A DNA stretch of 64,000 nucleotides from Mesorhizobium sp. RMAD-H1 (GTDB lineage: Bacteria > Pseudomonadota > Alphaproteobacteria > Rhizobiales > Rhizobiaceae), in contig NZ_JACHWN010000001.1 of assembly GCF_014191375.1 (NCBI RefSeq), forward strand, positions 248,001-312,000, given 5' to 3'. The notes under the pieces were generated by a model that ran no database searches, was not told where the DNA came from, and worked only from the letters and a program-made list of their open reading frames with translations. Below are positions 1 through 11,829 of this stretch, piece by piece; position 1 is the first letter of the stretch; each line of letters begins with the position of its first letter. Made by a program: the position numbers and the translations under genes.

Positions 1-1054
<1,054 letters not shown>

Positions 1055-1102
1055 TTAACCCGGTTTGATCCATGGTGGGAATTTGATGAGGGGAACCGGC
1101 TA

Positions 1103-1399
1103 TCAGCCGATGATGCCGAGGATGTCGGATTCTTTCATGATCAGCAGGTCTTCGCCGCCGATCTTGACCTCGGTGCCCGACCACTTGCCGAAGAGGACGC
1201 GGTCGCCTTCCTTGACATCGAGCGGGACGAGCTTGCCCGCCTCGTCACGAGCGCCAGCGCCAACCGCGACGATCTCGCCTTCCTGCGGCTTTTCCTTGGC
1301 GGTGTCGGGAATGATAATGCCACCGGCGGTCTTCTCTTCCGATTCGACCCGGCGGACGACGACGCGGTCGTGAAGCGGGCGGAACTTGGTGTTGGCCAT
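1103..1399 (-). CDS. groES: Co-chaperonin GroES (10 kDa)
   Basis: Heptameric lid of the GroEL chamber. The 98-residue product begins [17 protein letters not shown] and has the mobile-loop segment [19 protein letters not shown] at about residues 20-38, the normal length and layout for the family. The open frame extends 15 codons further upstream, but that stretch runs into the leader. The ATG at 1399 gives the conserved GroES N-terminus and was chosen for that reason. First gene of the groESL operon. A CIRCE operator lies 62-88 nt upstream, so repression by HrcA is expected. Confidence 0.97.
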   Translation of the reverse strand: MANTKFRPLHDRVVVRRVESEEKTAGGIIIPDTAKEKPQEGEIVAVGAGARDEAGKLVPLDVKEGDRVLFGKWSGTEVKIGGEDLLIMKESDILGIIG

Positions 1400-1460
1400 G
1401 GTTTGAACCCTTGATGTTTGCGAGTGATGGACGGCACGAACCATTGCAGGTTCATGGCTG

Positions 1461-1487
1461 TTAGCACTCTATGTCCGCGAGTGCCAA
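1461..1487 (-). promoter_or_regulatory. CIRCE operator (HrcA binding site) of groESL
   Basis: On the minus strand the site is TTGGCACTC, 9 nt, GAGTGCTAA. It matches the CIRCE consensus TTAGCACTC-N9-GAGTGCTAA at all but one position (one G for A in the left arm). It lies just downstream of the predicted -10 box and upstream of groES, the standard position for HrcA heat-shock repression. Confidence 0.95.
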
Positions 1488-1497
1488 CATGGTGGCG

Positions 1498-1526
1498 GAG
1501 ATAGAATTCCAGCCCGGATTTGTCAA
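1498..1526 (-). promoter_or_regulatory. Predicted groESL promoter (-35 TTGACA, -10 TATCTC)
   Basis: On the minus strand TTGACA (1521-1526) is followed after 17 nt by TATCTC (1498-1503). The CIRCE arm starts about 10 nt further on, so the start site would fall at or in the operator. The -35 hexamer is a perfect sigma-70 match; the -10 is weak, as is usual in alphaproteobacteria. Confidence 0.7.
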
Positions 1527-1740
1527 GGGAACAAACAGTGGAAGGCCCTGGAATGCTCGCCTGAAACAAAGGGGCGCCGGCCTTTCGCCGCCCCGGGTTC
1601 CAGCGGAATATGGGGCGCTCCGGCAGATAAACAAGGCGGCAATGGTTTTAACCCGCCCCTGGAGCGATGCCAGGCTCATCTGCGGCCAGAGTTAACGGAA
1701 GGTTAGCCGTGCTCCCGCACGGCAGGAGCGGAAACGCCGG

Positions 1741-1774
1741 CTTCTCCTCTCCCGGCCTTGGGGGAGAGGAGAAG
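1741..1774. terminator. Strong 13-bp hairpin downstream of the TadG-like gene
   Basis: Bases 1741-1753 (CTTCTCCTCTCCC) pair perfectly with 1762-1774 across an 8-nt loop. The hairpin lies 69 nt beyond the stop codon of the minus-strand gene ending at 1843, so it may end that transcript. There is no run of T after it on the minus strand, so it is not a classical intrinsic terminator. The stem also resembles half of the family A repeats. The rest of 1527-1842 shows nothing recognisable. Confidence 0.45.
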
Positions 1775-1842
1775 TTTGGGGGCAGATGGAGGTCGTGCAG
1801 GAGCTGGCGGTGAAGGCCCGCTGCCGCTCACGCGGGACTGCT

Positions 1843-3768
1843 CTACCCCACGATGCGCAGGTTGGAGAGTTCGTCGCCGATCTGCCGGAACGTCTCCGTC
1901 AGATCTCCGCCGGTGGTGTTCCAGAAAAGCCTCGCCGGCCTGCCGTTCTCATCGCGGCGGCTGCGCGATTCCGACGAGCAGGCTGTCAGCGCATCGATCT
2001 GCCCCTGCACCTGCTTCCTTTCGGCCGCGGTTCCCTTGCTGGCATCGAGGTCGAGCGCCACCGTCATGACAATGATATTGGCGTTTCTTACATTATCGCA
2101 GAGCGTCGCGAACTGCTCGTTCATCGCGGCGGTGTAATTCTCGTTGGTGTGCAGGCCCGTGTTGACCTTGCTGGTGTTCTGGAAGATGCGTGTCCTGGAA
2201 TAATTCGGCGCCACCTGGCCCGCATAGCCGAAGGCGGAATAGGAAGATCTGCTCCCCGCCTGATCGTCTGCATTGAAATAGCTGCGGGTATAATAGGTGT
2301 TGGCGCCATCGGTCAGCACGATGACCACCTTGTCGTTGCCGCGCTCGGTCTCGGGACGCCCCTCGGTAAAGGGTTCCCCGTGGGAAACGGTCCGCCAGCC
2401 CCAGGCCATCCCTTCCGGAACGTTCGTCGCCCCCAGTGGCGACATGCTGTTGATGGCGTTCTTGATGACGTTGAGCCCGGCGGTGGTGGAGACATCCGTC
2501 AGCGGCGTGATCGGCTTGGTCGTGCAGCTGGCATTCGGCCCTTTGTCATATATGCCCACGATTGAACTGGCGGAGGTCGGTGTGAAATACTTTTTCAGGT
2601 CTCGCTGCCTGACAGCAGCGCTGGGATCCGTGCTGGTATCGCGCCACCAGCTATTGTACGGCTCGTAAGAGTATTGCCTATACTCATTGGTAAATTTCTC
2701 ATCATATTCATCCGGCGCGAACATCGGCACGAACAGCGTGTCGGGGACGGCGGCGGTCGGCGGCGTGTCGTCCAGATTGTAGCGTCCGGGCCGGGCCTCG
2801 ACGCAGCCGAGCCATTCGGCATAGGGCTTCGTCTGCGAACCCCAGGTGGTGACCTTCAGTTCCTTGAACAGGCTGAACCGGGTGACGACGGCTCCCCGTT
2901 CGGAAACGGGCCAGTTTTTCCCGTCCTTTGTGGGCAGGCCGTTGATCAGCTTGATCTGCTTGTTCTGGGTCCCATCGATCAGAATTGGCTGGCTGATGTC
3001 GAAATTCTCATAATGGATGGAGGAGCGCCCGCCCTTGTCCAGCCACGTTGCGGTCGGGTCGTCTGCATATTGCGGCCCCACATTCACCGATCCGGCAAAG
3101 GGAACCACGGAAAACTGCACCGGCTTGTCGAGGCGCGTCACCTGCGTTGCCTGTCCGGCCATGTTCTCGACGAGCTGGATGGCCGCGCTTTTTAGGAGAT
3201 CCATCCGCTTCTTGTTCGAGCCGGTTCCCTTGAAGTCCATTGATCCGGAATTATCCAGCACCAGCGCCACCTCGACCGTGTTCTTCACGCGCACGTCCGA
3301 AACCATGTGATATTTGAACCCGCTCCAGTCGCTGCCGCCTGTCAGCGAGCTGGCGAGCTTGCCGAAAAGCGAGGTATAGGTGAGGTCGGCGACGGCCGAA
3401 AGCTGCTGCCGCGTTCCCCCCTCTGTCGGCAGCACGATCCTGAACTGCACGTCGGCAGGGTTCATCACCTTCAGATTGGCGGCGAAATATTTCTGGCCGT
3501 ATTCCTGCATGGTCGCCTCCGAAGCGCCGGTGCTGAACCGGCGCCCGACCGCCAGTGCGGCCGCGTCGAGGGCGTGCTGCACATTGGTCCTGGTGCGCAT
3601 CAGGTTCGCCGCGTCGATGGCCGCCATGCCGCCGAGCAGCAGCGGCGCCATGATGATCGATGTCATGATCGCGAAATTGCCGCCCTTGTCGCGCCGGAAA
3701 CGCGCCAGAATGGATGAGTTTCCTGCCCCTTCGGCCGCTATGGCCGCCCGCCTGTCGTCTGTATTCAT
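1843..3768 (-). CDS. TadG-like pilus assembly protein with TadE-type N-terminus and von Willebrand factor A domain
   Basis: Membrane-anchored extracytoplasmic protein of the TadE/TadG group associated with Flp pili. From the chosen ATG at 3768 it has 641 residues. The basic segment RFRRDKGGNFAIM (23-35) leads into one transmembrane helix (about 31-53) followed by the TadE-like helix with LMRTRTNVQHALDAAALAVG. A large vWA domain follows, with the MIDAS motif DNSGS at 172-176 and a second metal-site strand VIVLTDGAN further on. The frame is open 35 codons upstream, but that stretch lies in the family E palindrome; GGGGGCGGAG sits directly before the 3768 ATG. No other tad genes are in view, so it is an orphan locus. 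Such vWA-TadG proteins are common in Rhizobiales; the ligand is unknown. Confidence 0.85.
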   Translation of the reverse strand: MNTDDRRAAIAAEGAGNSSILARFRRDKGGNFAIMTSIIMAPLLLGGMAAIDAANLMRTRTNVQHALDAAALAVGRRFSTGASEATMQEYGQKYFAANLKVMNPADVQFRIVLPTEGGTRQQLSAVADLTYTSLFGKLASSLTGGSDWSGFKYHMVSDVRVKNTVEVALVLDNSGSMDFKGTGSNKKRMDLLKSAAIQLVENMAGQATQVTRLDKPVQFSVVPFAGSVNVGPQYADDPTATWLDKGGRSSIHYENFDISQPILIDGTQNKQIKLINGLPTKDGKNWPVSERGAVVTRFSLFKELKVTTWGSQTKPYAEWLGCVEARPGRYNLDDTPPTAAVPDTLFVPMFAPDEYDEKFTNEYRQYSYEPYNSWWRDTSTDPSAAVRQRDLKKYFTPTSASSIVGIYDKGPNASCTTKPITPLTDVSTTAGLNVIKNAINSMSPLGATNVPEGMAWGWRTVSHGEPFTEGRPETERGNDKVVIVLTDGANTYYTRSYFNADDQAGSRSSYSAFGYAGQVAPNYSRTRIFQNTSKVNTGLHTNENYTAAMNEQFATLCDNVRNANIIVMTVALDLDASKGTAAERKQVQGQIDALTACSSESRSRRDENGRPARLFWNTTGGDLTETFRQIGDELSNLRIVG

Positions 3769-3801
3769 CTCCGCCCCCGGAATCTTTCGTGCCCACTTGG
3801 A

Positions 3802-3844
3802 GCATGATCCCGAAAAGTTGCAGACTTTCCGGATAAGATCATGC
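3802..3844. repeat. Family E palindromic repeat, copy 1
   Basis: A 43-bp imperfect palindrome: outer arms GCATGATC/GATCATGC, inner arms CCGAAAAGT/ACTTTCCGG with one mismatch, and a 5-nt loop TGCAG. A nearly identical copy is at 44993-45035. It lies upstream of the TadG-like gene, within the leader of its transcript. This type of sequence is widespread between genes in Rhizobiales. Confidence 0.85.
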
Positions 3845-3995
3845 GGCCAAAAGAAAGAATTCCGTCTGCTCATAACAGAGGGGCTGCTAACGGTTGGTCA
3901 CGATGACAGGTAAAATTTGAATGAAGCCGAAAGCAGATGACATGCCCGGCCGCTTCGGCTAATCCCGTCGCGCCTGCCATGAAAGAGGACCGTGC

Positions 3996-4853
3996 ATGTT
4001 CAGCCTTCCCAAGATCGAGCGCATTGACGAACTGTTCCCCCGCTATGACGTCCTTCTCTGCGACGTATGGGGCGTGCTGCACAACGGCATCAATGCGTTC
4101 GCCCCGGCGAAGGCCGCCCTGCAGCGGGCGCGCAAGGCGGGGCTGATGGTCGTCCTTATCACCAATGCGCCGCGGCCCGCGCCGCTCATCGCCGCGCAGC
4201 TCTCGCTTCTGGGCGTCCCCGAGGATGCCTATGACCGCATCGTCACCTCGGGCGACGTGACGCGGGAGCTGATCGCGCAAGGCCCGCGCCGTGTGTTCCA
4301 TCTCGGCCCCGACCGGGACCTGACCCTCTATGACGGGCTCGACATCGAGCTTGTCGAGGAGTTCGAGGCCTCCGGCGTGGTCTGCACCGGCCTGGTCGAC
4401 GACGAGACCGAGGTGCCGGAGGATTATGCCGGGATGCTTGAGCGCTTGCGCTCGCGCAACCTGCCTTTCATCTGCGCCAATCCGGATATCGTGGTGGAGC
4501 GCGGCAATCGCCTGATCTGGTGTGCCGGCGCTCTCGCACGCGACTATGGCCAGCTTGGCGGCCGCACGCTCATCGCCGGCAAGCCGCACCGCCCCATCTA
4601 TGAGGCGGCGCTGGCCGCATCGGGCGAGGTGCGTGGGCAGCCGGTGGACAAGGGCCGGGTGCTGGCGATCGGCGACGGCATCCTGACGGATGTGAAGGGC
4701 GCCGAGCAGTTCGGCATCGATGTGCTCTATATCTCGGGCGGCATCCACGCGAATGATTATGCCGATCAGGGCATCGTCGATGTCGAAAGGCTGCTTGATT
4801 TTCTTAAAAAGCATGGCAGCAATCCTGTCGCCACCATGCATCATCTCGCCTGA
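3996..4853 (+). CDS. HAD-superfamily hydrolase, class IIA (TIGR01459 type)
   Basis: Predicted cytosolic phosphatase of the haloacid dehalogenase superfamily, 285 residues. The nucleophile motif appears as LLCDVWGVLHNG (residues about 20-31), motif II as VVLITNAPRP (about 50-59), and the acidic motif IV as AIGDGILTDVKGA near residue 230. The cap lies between motifs II and III, as in class IIA enzymes (NagD and pyridoxal phosphatase relatives). It lies 14 nt upstream of ribF in the same direction, a neighbourhood common in Rhizobiales that suggests a link to flavin or cofactor phosphate metabolism, but the substrate is not known. Confidence 0.88.
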   Translation: MFSLPKIERIDELFPRYDVLLCDVWGVLHNGINAFAPAKAALQRARKAGLMVVLITNAPRPAPLIAAQLSLLGVPEDAYDRIVTSGDVTRELIAQGPRRVFHLGPDRDLTLYDGLDIELVEEFEASGVVCTGLVDDETEVPEDYAGMLERLRSRNLPFICANPDIVVERGNRLIWCAGALARDYGQLGGRTLIAGKPHRPIYEAALAASGEVRGQPVDKGRVLAIGDGILTDVKGAEQFGIDVLYISGGIHANDYADQGIVDVERLLDFLKKHGSNPVATMHHLA

Positions 4854-4867
4854 CGAGCCGCATCGCC

Positions 4868-5869
4868 ATGCCGCAACATCCCTTTCTCCGTCTTTCCAGC
4901 CCTGCCGACCTGCCGTCCCGTCTGCGGGGCGCGGTCGTAGCCATCGGCAATTTCGACGGCGTGCACCGCGGCCATCAGGCGGTGCTTGAGCGCGCGCTCG
5001 ACCTGGCGAGGGATGAAGGCCGCCCGGCCGTGGTGCTGACCTTCGAGCCGCATCCGCGCAGCGTCTTCGCGCCGGATAAGCCCGTCGACCGGCTGACCCC
5101 CGCCCATGAAAAGGCCGGGCTCCTGGAGGCGCTGGGCTTCGATGCCGTGGTGGAGCAGGAGTTCACGCGCGCCTTCGCCGAACATTCGGCGGAGGATTTC
5201 GTCCAGTCGATCATCGTCGAGAAGCTTGGCGCGAGCCGTGTCGTCACCGGCTTCGATTTTCATTTCGGCAAGGGAAGGCAGGGTGGCCCGGCCTTTCTCA
5301 TGGATGCCGGGGAGCGGCTCGGCTTTCATGTCACGCTGGTCGATGCCTTCCGCGACGAGGGCGGCGAGGTCGTCTCGTCCAGCCGCATCCGGGCGCTCCT
5401 GGGGGAGGGCGATGTCGCCGGCGCAGCGGCGCTGCTCGGCTATCGCTACACGGTCGAAAGCAAGGTGGTGGAAGGCAAGAAGCTCGGCCGCACGCTGGGC
5501 TTTCCCACAGCCAATATGAAATTGCCGCCGCAGACCCATTTGAAGCACGGCATCTATGCGGTGCGCTTCCGTCGCGCCGATGGTTCGCTCCATGATGGTG
5601 TCGCCAGCTTCGGCCGTCGCCCGACGGTCGATACCGACGGCCTGCCGCTGCTCGAGACCTTCGTTTTCGATTTTTCCGGCGATCTCTATGGCGAGACCTG
5701 CGCCGTCTCCTTCTTCGCCTGGTTGCGCGGCGAGGAGAAGTTCGACAGCCTCGACGCGCTGATGGTCCAGATGCGCCGGGACGAGGAGGAGGCGCGTGCC
5801 GTTCTTTCCGGTGTACGGCCGCTGTCGGCGCTTGACCGGACTTTCAATTTCGAGGAGAAACGGAGCTGA
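4868..5869 (+). CDS. ribF: Bifunctional riboflavin kinase / FMN adenylyltransferase
   Basis: Converts riboflavin to FMN and then FAD. The protein has 333 residues. The N-terminal FAD synthetase domain carries the nucleotidyltransferase motif AIGNFDGVHRGHQ (about 26-38) and VLTFEPHPRSVF. A linker with SSRIRALLGEGDV follows. The C-terminal flavokinase domain has GRTLGFPTANMKL near residue 210 and an ETFVFDFSGDLYG segment. Length and domain order are normal. It sits 14 nt after the HAD hydrolase and is probably co-transcribed; here ileS follows but is separated by the mipA-like gene and a leader region. Confidence 0.97.
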   Translation: MPQHPFLRLSSPADLPSRLRGAVVAIGNFDGVHRGHQAVLERALDLARDEGRPAVVLTFEPHPRSVFAPDKPVDRLTPAHEKAGLLEALGFDAVVEQEFTRAFAEHSAEDFVQSIIVEKLGASRVVTGFDFHFGKGRQGGPAFLMDAGERLGFHVTLVDAFRDEGGEVVSSSRIRALLGEGDVAGAAALLGYRYTVESKVVEGKKLGRTLGFPTANMKLPPQTHLKHGIYAVRFRRADGSLHDGVASFGRRPTVDTDGLPLLETFVFDFSGDLYGETCAVSFFAWLRGEEKFDSLDALMVQMRRDEEEARAVLSGVRPLSALDRTFNFEEKRS

Positions 5870-5968
5870 CTGACTCTTTTTTAGCGCGAATTTAAGCAAA
5901 TTTTACTGTTTTCACTGCAAGGATTTTTCACCATTCCGATCTTTTCAAGCCCTTCCCGGAGTTGTGTT

Positions 5969-6790
5969 TTGCGTATTTATTCATTGGGTGCCCTCTCGGG
6001 CGCGGTTCTCTTTGCCCATCTCGCTTCCACCGCCACCGTTCAGGCCCAGGAAACCCGCCGGCACTTCTGGTCCGGCGACTGGTATCTGACCGTTGGCGCC
6101 GCCGGCTTCGTCGCGCCCCGCTTCGAGGGATCGTCGAGCCGCGTCTTCAGCGCAACGCCGATGATCTCGCTCGGCCGCGCCGGCTCGGTGACGCGCTTTT
6201 CCTCGCGCAACGACAATCCGTCCTTCGCCTTCATCGACACGGACACCTTCCGCGCAGGTATCACGGGCAAGCTCCTCTTCGAGCGCGATGCCGATACTTC
6301 GAGCGATCTGGCAGGGCTCGATCCGGTCAAATGGGGCGTAGAGGCGGGCGGCTTCGCCGAGGTCTACCCGACCGACTGGCTGCGCCTGCGCGCCGAAATC
6401 CGCCAGGGTGTCCGCGCCCACAAGGGCGTGGTCGGTGACATCGCCGCCGATGCCTTTGTCGACGTGACGCCGACCGTCCGCATCTCGGGCGGCCCGCGCG
6501 CCTCCTTCGCTTCCAAGGATTATTTCGACACCTATTACGGCGTCGATGCCGCGGAGGCCGTCGCCTCGGGCCTGAGCGAGTACAGCCCCGGCGGCGGCTT
6601 CAAGTCGGCCGGTGTCGGCGGCGCGATCACCTGGAAGACCACCGAGAAGGTCACCACCAGCCTCTTCGCCGAATATGCCCGCCTGCAGGGCCCCGCGGCC
6701 GATTCGAGCCTCGTCAAGGAGCGCGGCTCGCGCGACCAGTTCACGGTCGGCGTCTCGGCGACCTACCGCTTCGACTTCTCGCTGGATTAG
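5969..6790 (+). CDS. MipA/OmpV-family outer membrane protein
   Basis: 273-residue protein with a signal peptide (MRIYSLGALSGAVLFAHLASTAT... ending in VQAQ at about residue 26) followed by repeated amphipathic beta strands and a C-terminal strand ending TYRFDFSLD, as expected for an outer membrane beta barrel. Strands such as WYLTVGAAGFVAPRFEG and the late FAEYARLQGPAADSSLV segment are typical of MipA/OmpV proteins (MltA-interacting or adaptive-response porin-like proteins). The start is a TTG at 5969, supported by CCGGAG seven bases before it; the frame has no ATG that would keep the whole signal peptide. AT-rich leader 5870-5968. Function beyond envelope location is not known. Confidence 0.85.
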   Translation: MRIYSLGALSGAVLFAHLASTATVQAQETRRHFWSGDWYLTVGAAGFVAPRFEGSSSRVFSATPMISLGRAGSVTRFSSRNDNPSFAFIDTDTFRAGITGKLLFERDADTSSDLAGLDPVKWGVEAGGFAEVYPTDWLRLRAEIRQGVRAHKGVVGDIAADAFVDVTPTVRISGGPRASFASKDYFDTYYGVDAAEAVASGLSEYSPGGGFKSAGVGGAITWKTTEKVTTSLFAEYARLQGPAADSSLVKERGSRDQFTVGVSATYRFDFSLD

Positions 6791-6841
6791 GGCGGTCCGC
6801 TGCAGTGGCGCATTTCCGATGTAGCGGATGGCGGCACTGTC

Positions 6842-6991
6842 GAGGCATGGATTCCAGTGACAAGCACTGGAATGACGGCAGCTTGGCTGCTGGCTGCCAA
6901 TGCTCAACATTGCCGCCCGCTAAAATGCTTCTCGATAAGGCGAAACCATCCCGCCCGTCATTCCAGTGCTTGTCACTGGAATCCATGCCTC
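6842..6991. repeat. Family D inverted repeat pair, copy 1
   Basis: Two 37-bp arms, 6842-6878 and 6955-6991, are perfect reverse complements separated by 76 nt. Each arm contains its own small hairpin, CCAGTG-ACAAG-CACTGG. A second pair with the same architecture is at 25618-25769. It lies just after the MipA-like gene. Confidence 0.9.
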
Positions 6992-7152
6992 GACGGAGTC
7001 ACCGCATAACGGTTCAGGAAGATATCCGCTCCGACGGGCAGGGTGACCTTCAAGTTTCTTGAACCCGCCTCTTTATTCCTGGGCGCGTCATTGCTAAAAG
7101 CAGCGCCATGAGACTTGCGTTCCGGCATTTCATTTCGGTCATACGAATTATT

Positions 7153-7207
7153 GGCCCGGCCTTCCCAGCTGCTTGGATAGCAGCAGCGTAAAGCGGGAAG
7201 GTCCGGG
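7153..7207 (+). ncRNA. Structured leader hairpin upstream of ileS (no family recognised)
   Basis: Left arm 7155-7166 (CCCGGCCTTCCC) pairs with right arm 7195-7207 (GGGAAGGTCCGGG) through about 12 pairs with a single bulged C and one G-U pair. Inside, GCTGCT (7168-7173) pairs with AGCAGC (7179-7184) around TGGAT. It ends 92 nt before the ileS start. No T-box or known riboswitch is recognisable; the fold, not a family, is the evidence. The rest of the 6992-7299 gap shows nothing further. Confidence 0.5.
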
Positions 7208-7299
7208 AACGACCGGCTGCGCCTTCACGGCATTTACCGTTTTATTCCAAAACCTGCCCGCCGCGCTGCCCGCGCGGGCTTGAGAACGAGCCAGAAATC

Positions 7300-10212
<2,913 letters not shown>

Positions 10213-10233
10213 GCAGAAAGGCAATCGGCGGGA

Positions 10234-10347
10234 ATGCCCCTCATCCGCCTGCCTGCACCTTCTCCCCGCACGCGGGGAGAAGGAAGAAGTGGTAACGTCC
10301 GTGTCTCCCCGCCCTGCTTGCGGGGAGAGGGTAAGGGTGAGGGGCAT
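10234..10347. repeat. Family A (RIME-like) intergenic repeat, copy 1
   Basis: Starts ATGCCCCTCATCCGCCTGCC and ends GGGTAAGGGTGAGGGGCAT. Two internal hairpins, CTCCCCGC-ACGC-GGGGAG type, are visible. Similar copies occur at 29721, 42366, 44382 and 52608. The layout resembles the rhizobial RIME elements. It fills most of the gap between ileS and the lipoprotein gene; 10348-10512 shows nothing else. Confidence 0.9.
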
Positions 10348-10512
10348 CGCGAAAGCAATCGCGAACAAGGCTTATATCCACGATTGCCGCCTTCTCCCCT
10401 GTCATGTACAAGGCTTGCCATGGAGTTGCCGGATTTCTACGGCAGGGCTGCCCGAGAGGCCGTGGACCGGCTGGAACGATCAGCCTGGTGATACGGGTTA
10501 GAAGTGGCGATA

Positions 10513-11184
10513 ATGAAGATTAATGGACAGTTTCTGATTTTCGGGGCAGTGTTCGCCGGCTTTGCGCTTTCGGGCTGCGTTTCCTCTCCGACCTACGGCA
10601 CGGACAAGACTGCCAGCGAGCAGCTTCTTGACGATATGTCCAATCTCGCTTCCTTTGGCTCGCGCGGCAACAAGGAGCGGATCGAATATAAGCCGCGTCC
10701 GGAACTGGTGAAGCCCACTACCGGAGAAGTCGCCACCCTGCCGCCCCCGCAGGAGAGCGTCGCGCGGGCTGGCGATCCCAACTGGCCGGAATCGCCCGAG
10801 GCGCGTCGCAAGCGTCTGCGCGACGAGGCGACCGCCAATCAGGATAATCCGAACTATGTCTCGCCGGTCGTCGGCGACGGGCCGGTGGCGACTGGCTCGT
10901 CCTCGAAGGCTCTCGCTTCGCCCAACAGCCGCGCCGCCGACCGCGCCTCGCGCGGCACCAATCTGTCGGCGGAAGAATCGGCGGAGATCCGCCGCAAGCG
11001 CCAGCTTGCCAAGACCGGCTCGCCGACGACGAGGCGTTATCTCAGCGAGCCGCCGCTGGAATACCGGCAGGCGGCCGGTACGGCCCCCGTGGGCGATCTC
11101 GGCGAGGACGAGGCCAGGAAGGAACGCGAGCGCAAGGCCGCCGCGCGCGGCTCGAAGAGCTGGCGCAACTATCTTCCCTGGTAA
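10513..11184 (+). CDS. Predicted lipoprotein, alphaproteobacterial, unknown function
   Basis: 223 residues from the chosen ATG at 10513. The signal sequence MKINGQFLIFGAVFAGFALSGC ends in a lipobox (ALSGC), so the Cys near residue 22 would be lipidated. The rest is hydrophilic, low in predicted structure and rich in Arg/Lys, with segments such as SPEARRKRLRDEA and a charged C-terminus ending SKSWRNYLPW. A GTG at 10504 in the same frame would add three residues, but GAAG lies just before the ATG at a better distance. It follows ileS, as lipoprotein genes often do in this group. No function can be assigned. Confidence 0.75.
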   Translation: MKINGQFLIFGAVFAGFALSGCVSSPTYGTDKTASEQLLDDMSNLASFGSRGNKERIEYKPRPELVKPTTGEVATLPPPQESVARAGDPNWPESPEARRKRLRDEATANQDNPNYVSPVVGDGPVATGSSSKALASPNSRAADRASRGTNLSAEESAEIRRKRQLAKTGSPTTRRYLSEPPLEYRQAAGTAPVGDLGEDEARKERERKAAARGSKSWRNYLPW

Positions 11185-11271
11185 GGGAATAGGGAGTAGG
11201 GCGATAAGGCAGTATGTTCATATATTGCCTTCGCCTGCGCGTTTAATATTTCCTAATGCCCTACTGCCCTA

Positions 11272-11745
11272 CTAAACCCGCTTCGCCCTGAAAAACGCCT
11301 TCAGCAGCGCCTGAGCCTCCCTTTCGGCAAATCCCGGATAGACGTCCGGCGCATGATGGCAGGTGGGCTGGGCATAGAAGCGGGCGCCGTGTTCGACGCC
11401 GCCGCCCTTGGGGTCTGAAGCACCGTAATAAAGCCGTCTGATGCGGGCAAACGAGATCGCCGCCGCGCACATGGCGCAGGGTTCCAGCGTCACGTAGAGA
11501 TCGCAGCCGGTCAGCCGTTCGTCGTCAAGCCGCGTGCATGCTTCGCGGATGACAAGGATTTCCGCATGCGCGGTCGGGTCGTTCAGCTCGCGGGTCCGGT
11601 TGCCGACGCGGGCGAGCATCTCGCCATTGCGCATCAGCACCGCGCCGACCGGCACCTCGCCCCGTGCCGCCGCGGCGCGTGCTTCCTCAAGCGCGATCTC
11701 CATCGGGCCTGCGGCGGGGGCCGGGGTTGAAGCGTCTTTCTTCAT
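11272..11745 (-). CDS. tadA: tRNA-specific adenosine deaminase
   Basis: Deaminates the wobble adenosine of tRNA-Arg(ACG) to inosine; an essential zinc enzyme of the cytidine deaminase fold. From the chosen ATG at 11745 the protein has 157 residues, with the motif HAE at 60-62 and PCAMC at 89-93 (zinc ligands His60, Cys90, Cys93; proton shuttle Glu62). VGAVLMRNGEMLARVGNRT precedes them as usual. The frame is open to 11790, but the extra stretch is not conserved-looking and lacks a good ribosome site. It is divergent from the pseudouridine synthase gene that starts at 11830. Confidence 0.95.
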   Translation of the reverse strand: MKKDASTPAPAAGPMEIALEEARAAAARGEVPVGAVLMRNGEMLARVGNRTRELNDPTAHAEILVIREACTRLDDERLTGCDLYVTLEPCAMCAAAISFARIRRLYYGASDPKGGGVEHGARFYAQPTCHHAPDVYPGFAEREAQALLKAFFRAKRV

Positions 11746-11829
11746 TGCGGGAGATGTCCTTTCGGGGAAATTTCGCTCGCGCGCAGCCATGCGATTTGTT
11801 AGTTACCGCCCCTGAAAGGCAAATACCAG

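Noticed and set aside
10440..10500. Possible serine tRNA (GCCCGAGAGGCC stretch)
   Set aside because: The stretch looks like a D-arm by eye, but no acceptor stem, anticodon arm or T-loop can be formed around it.
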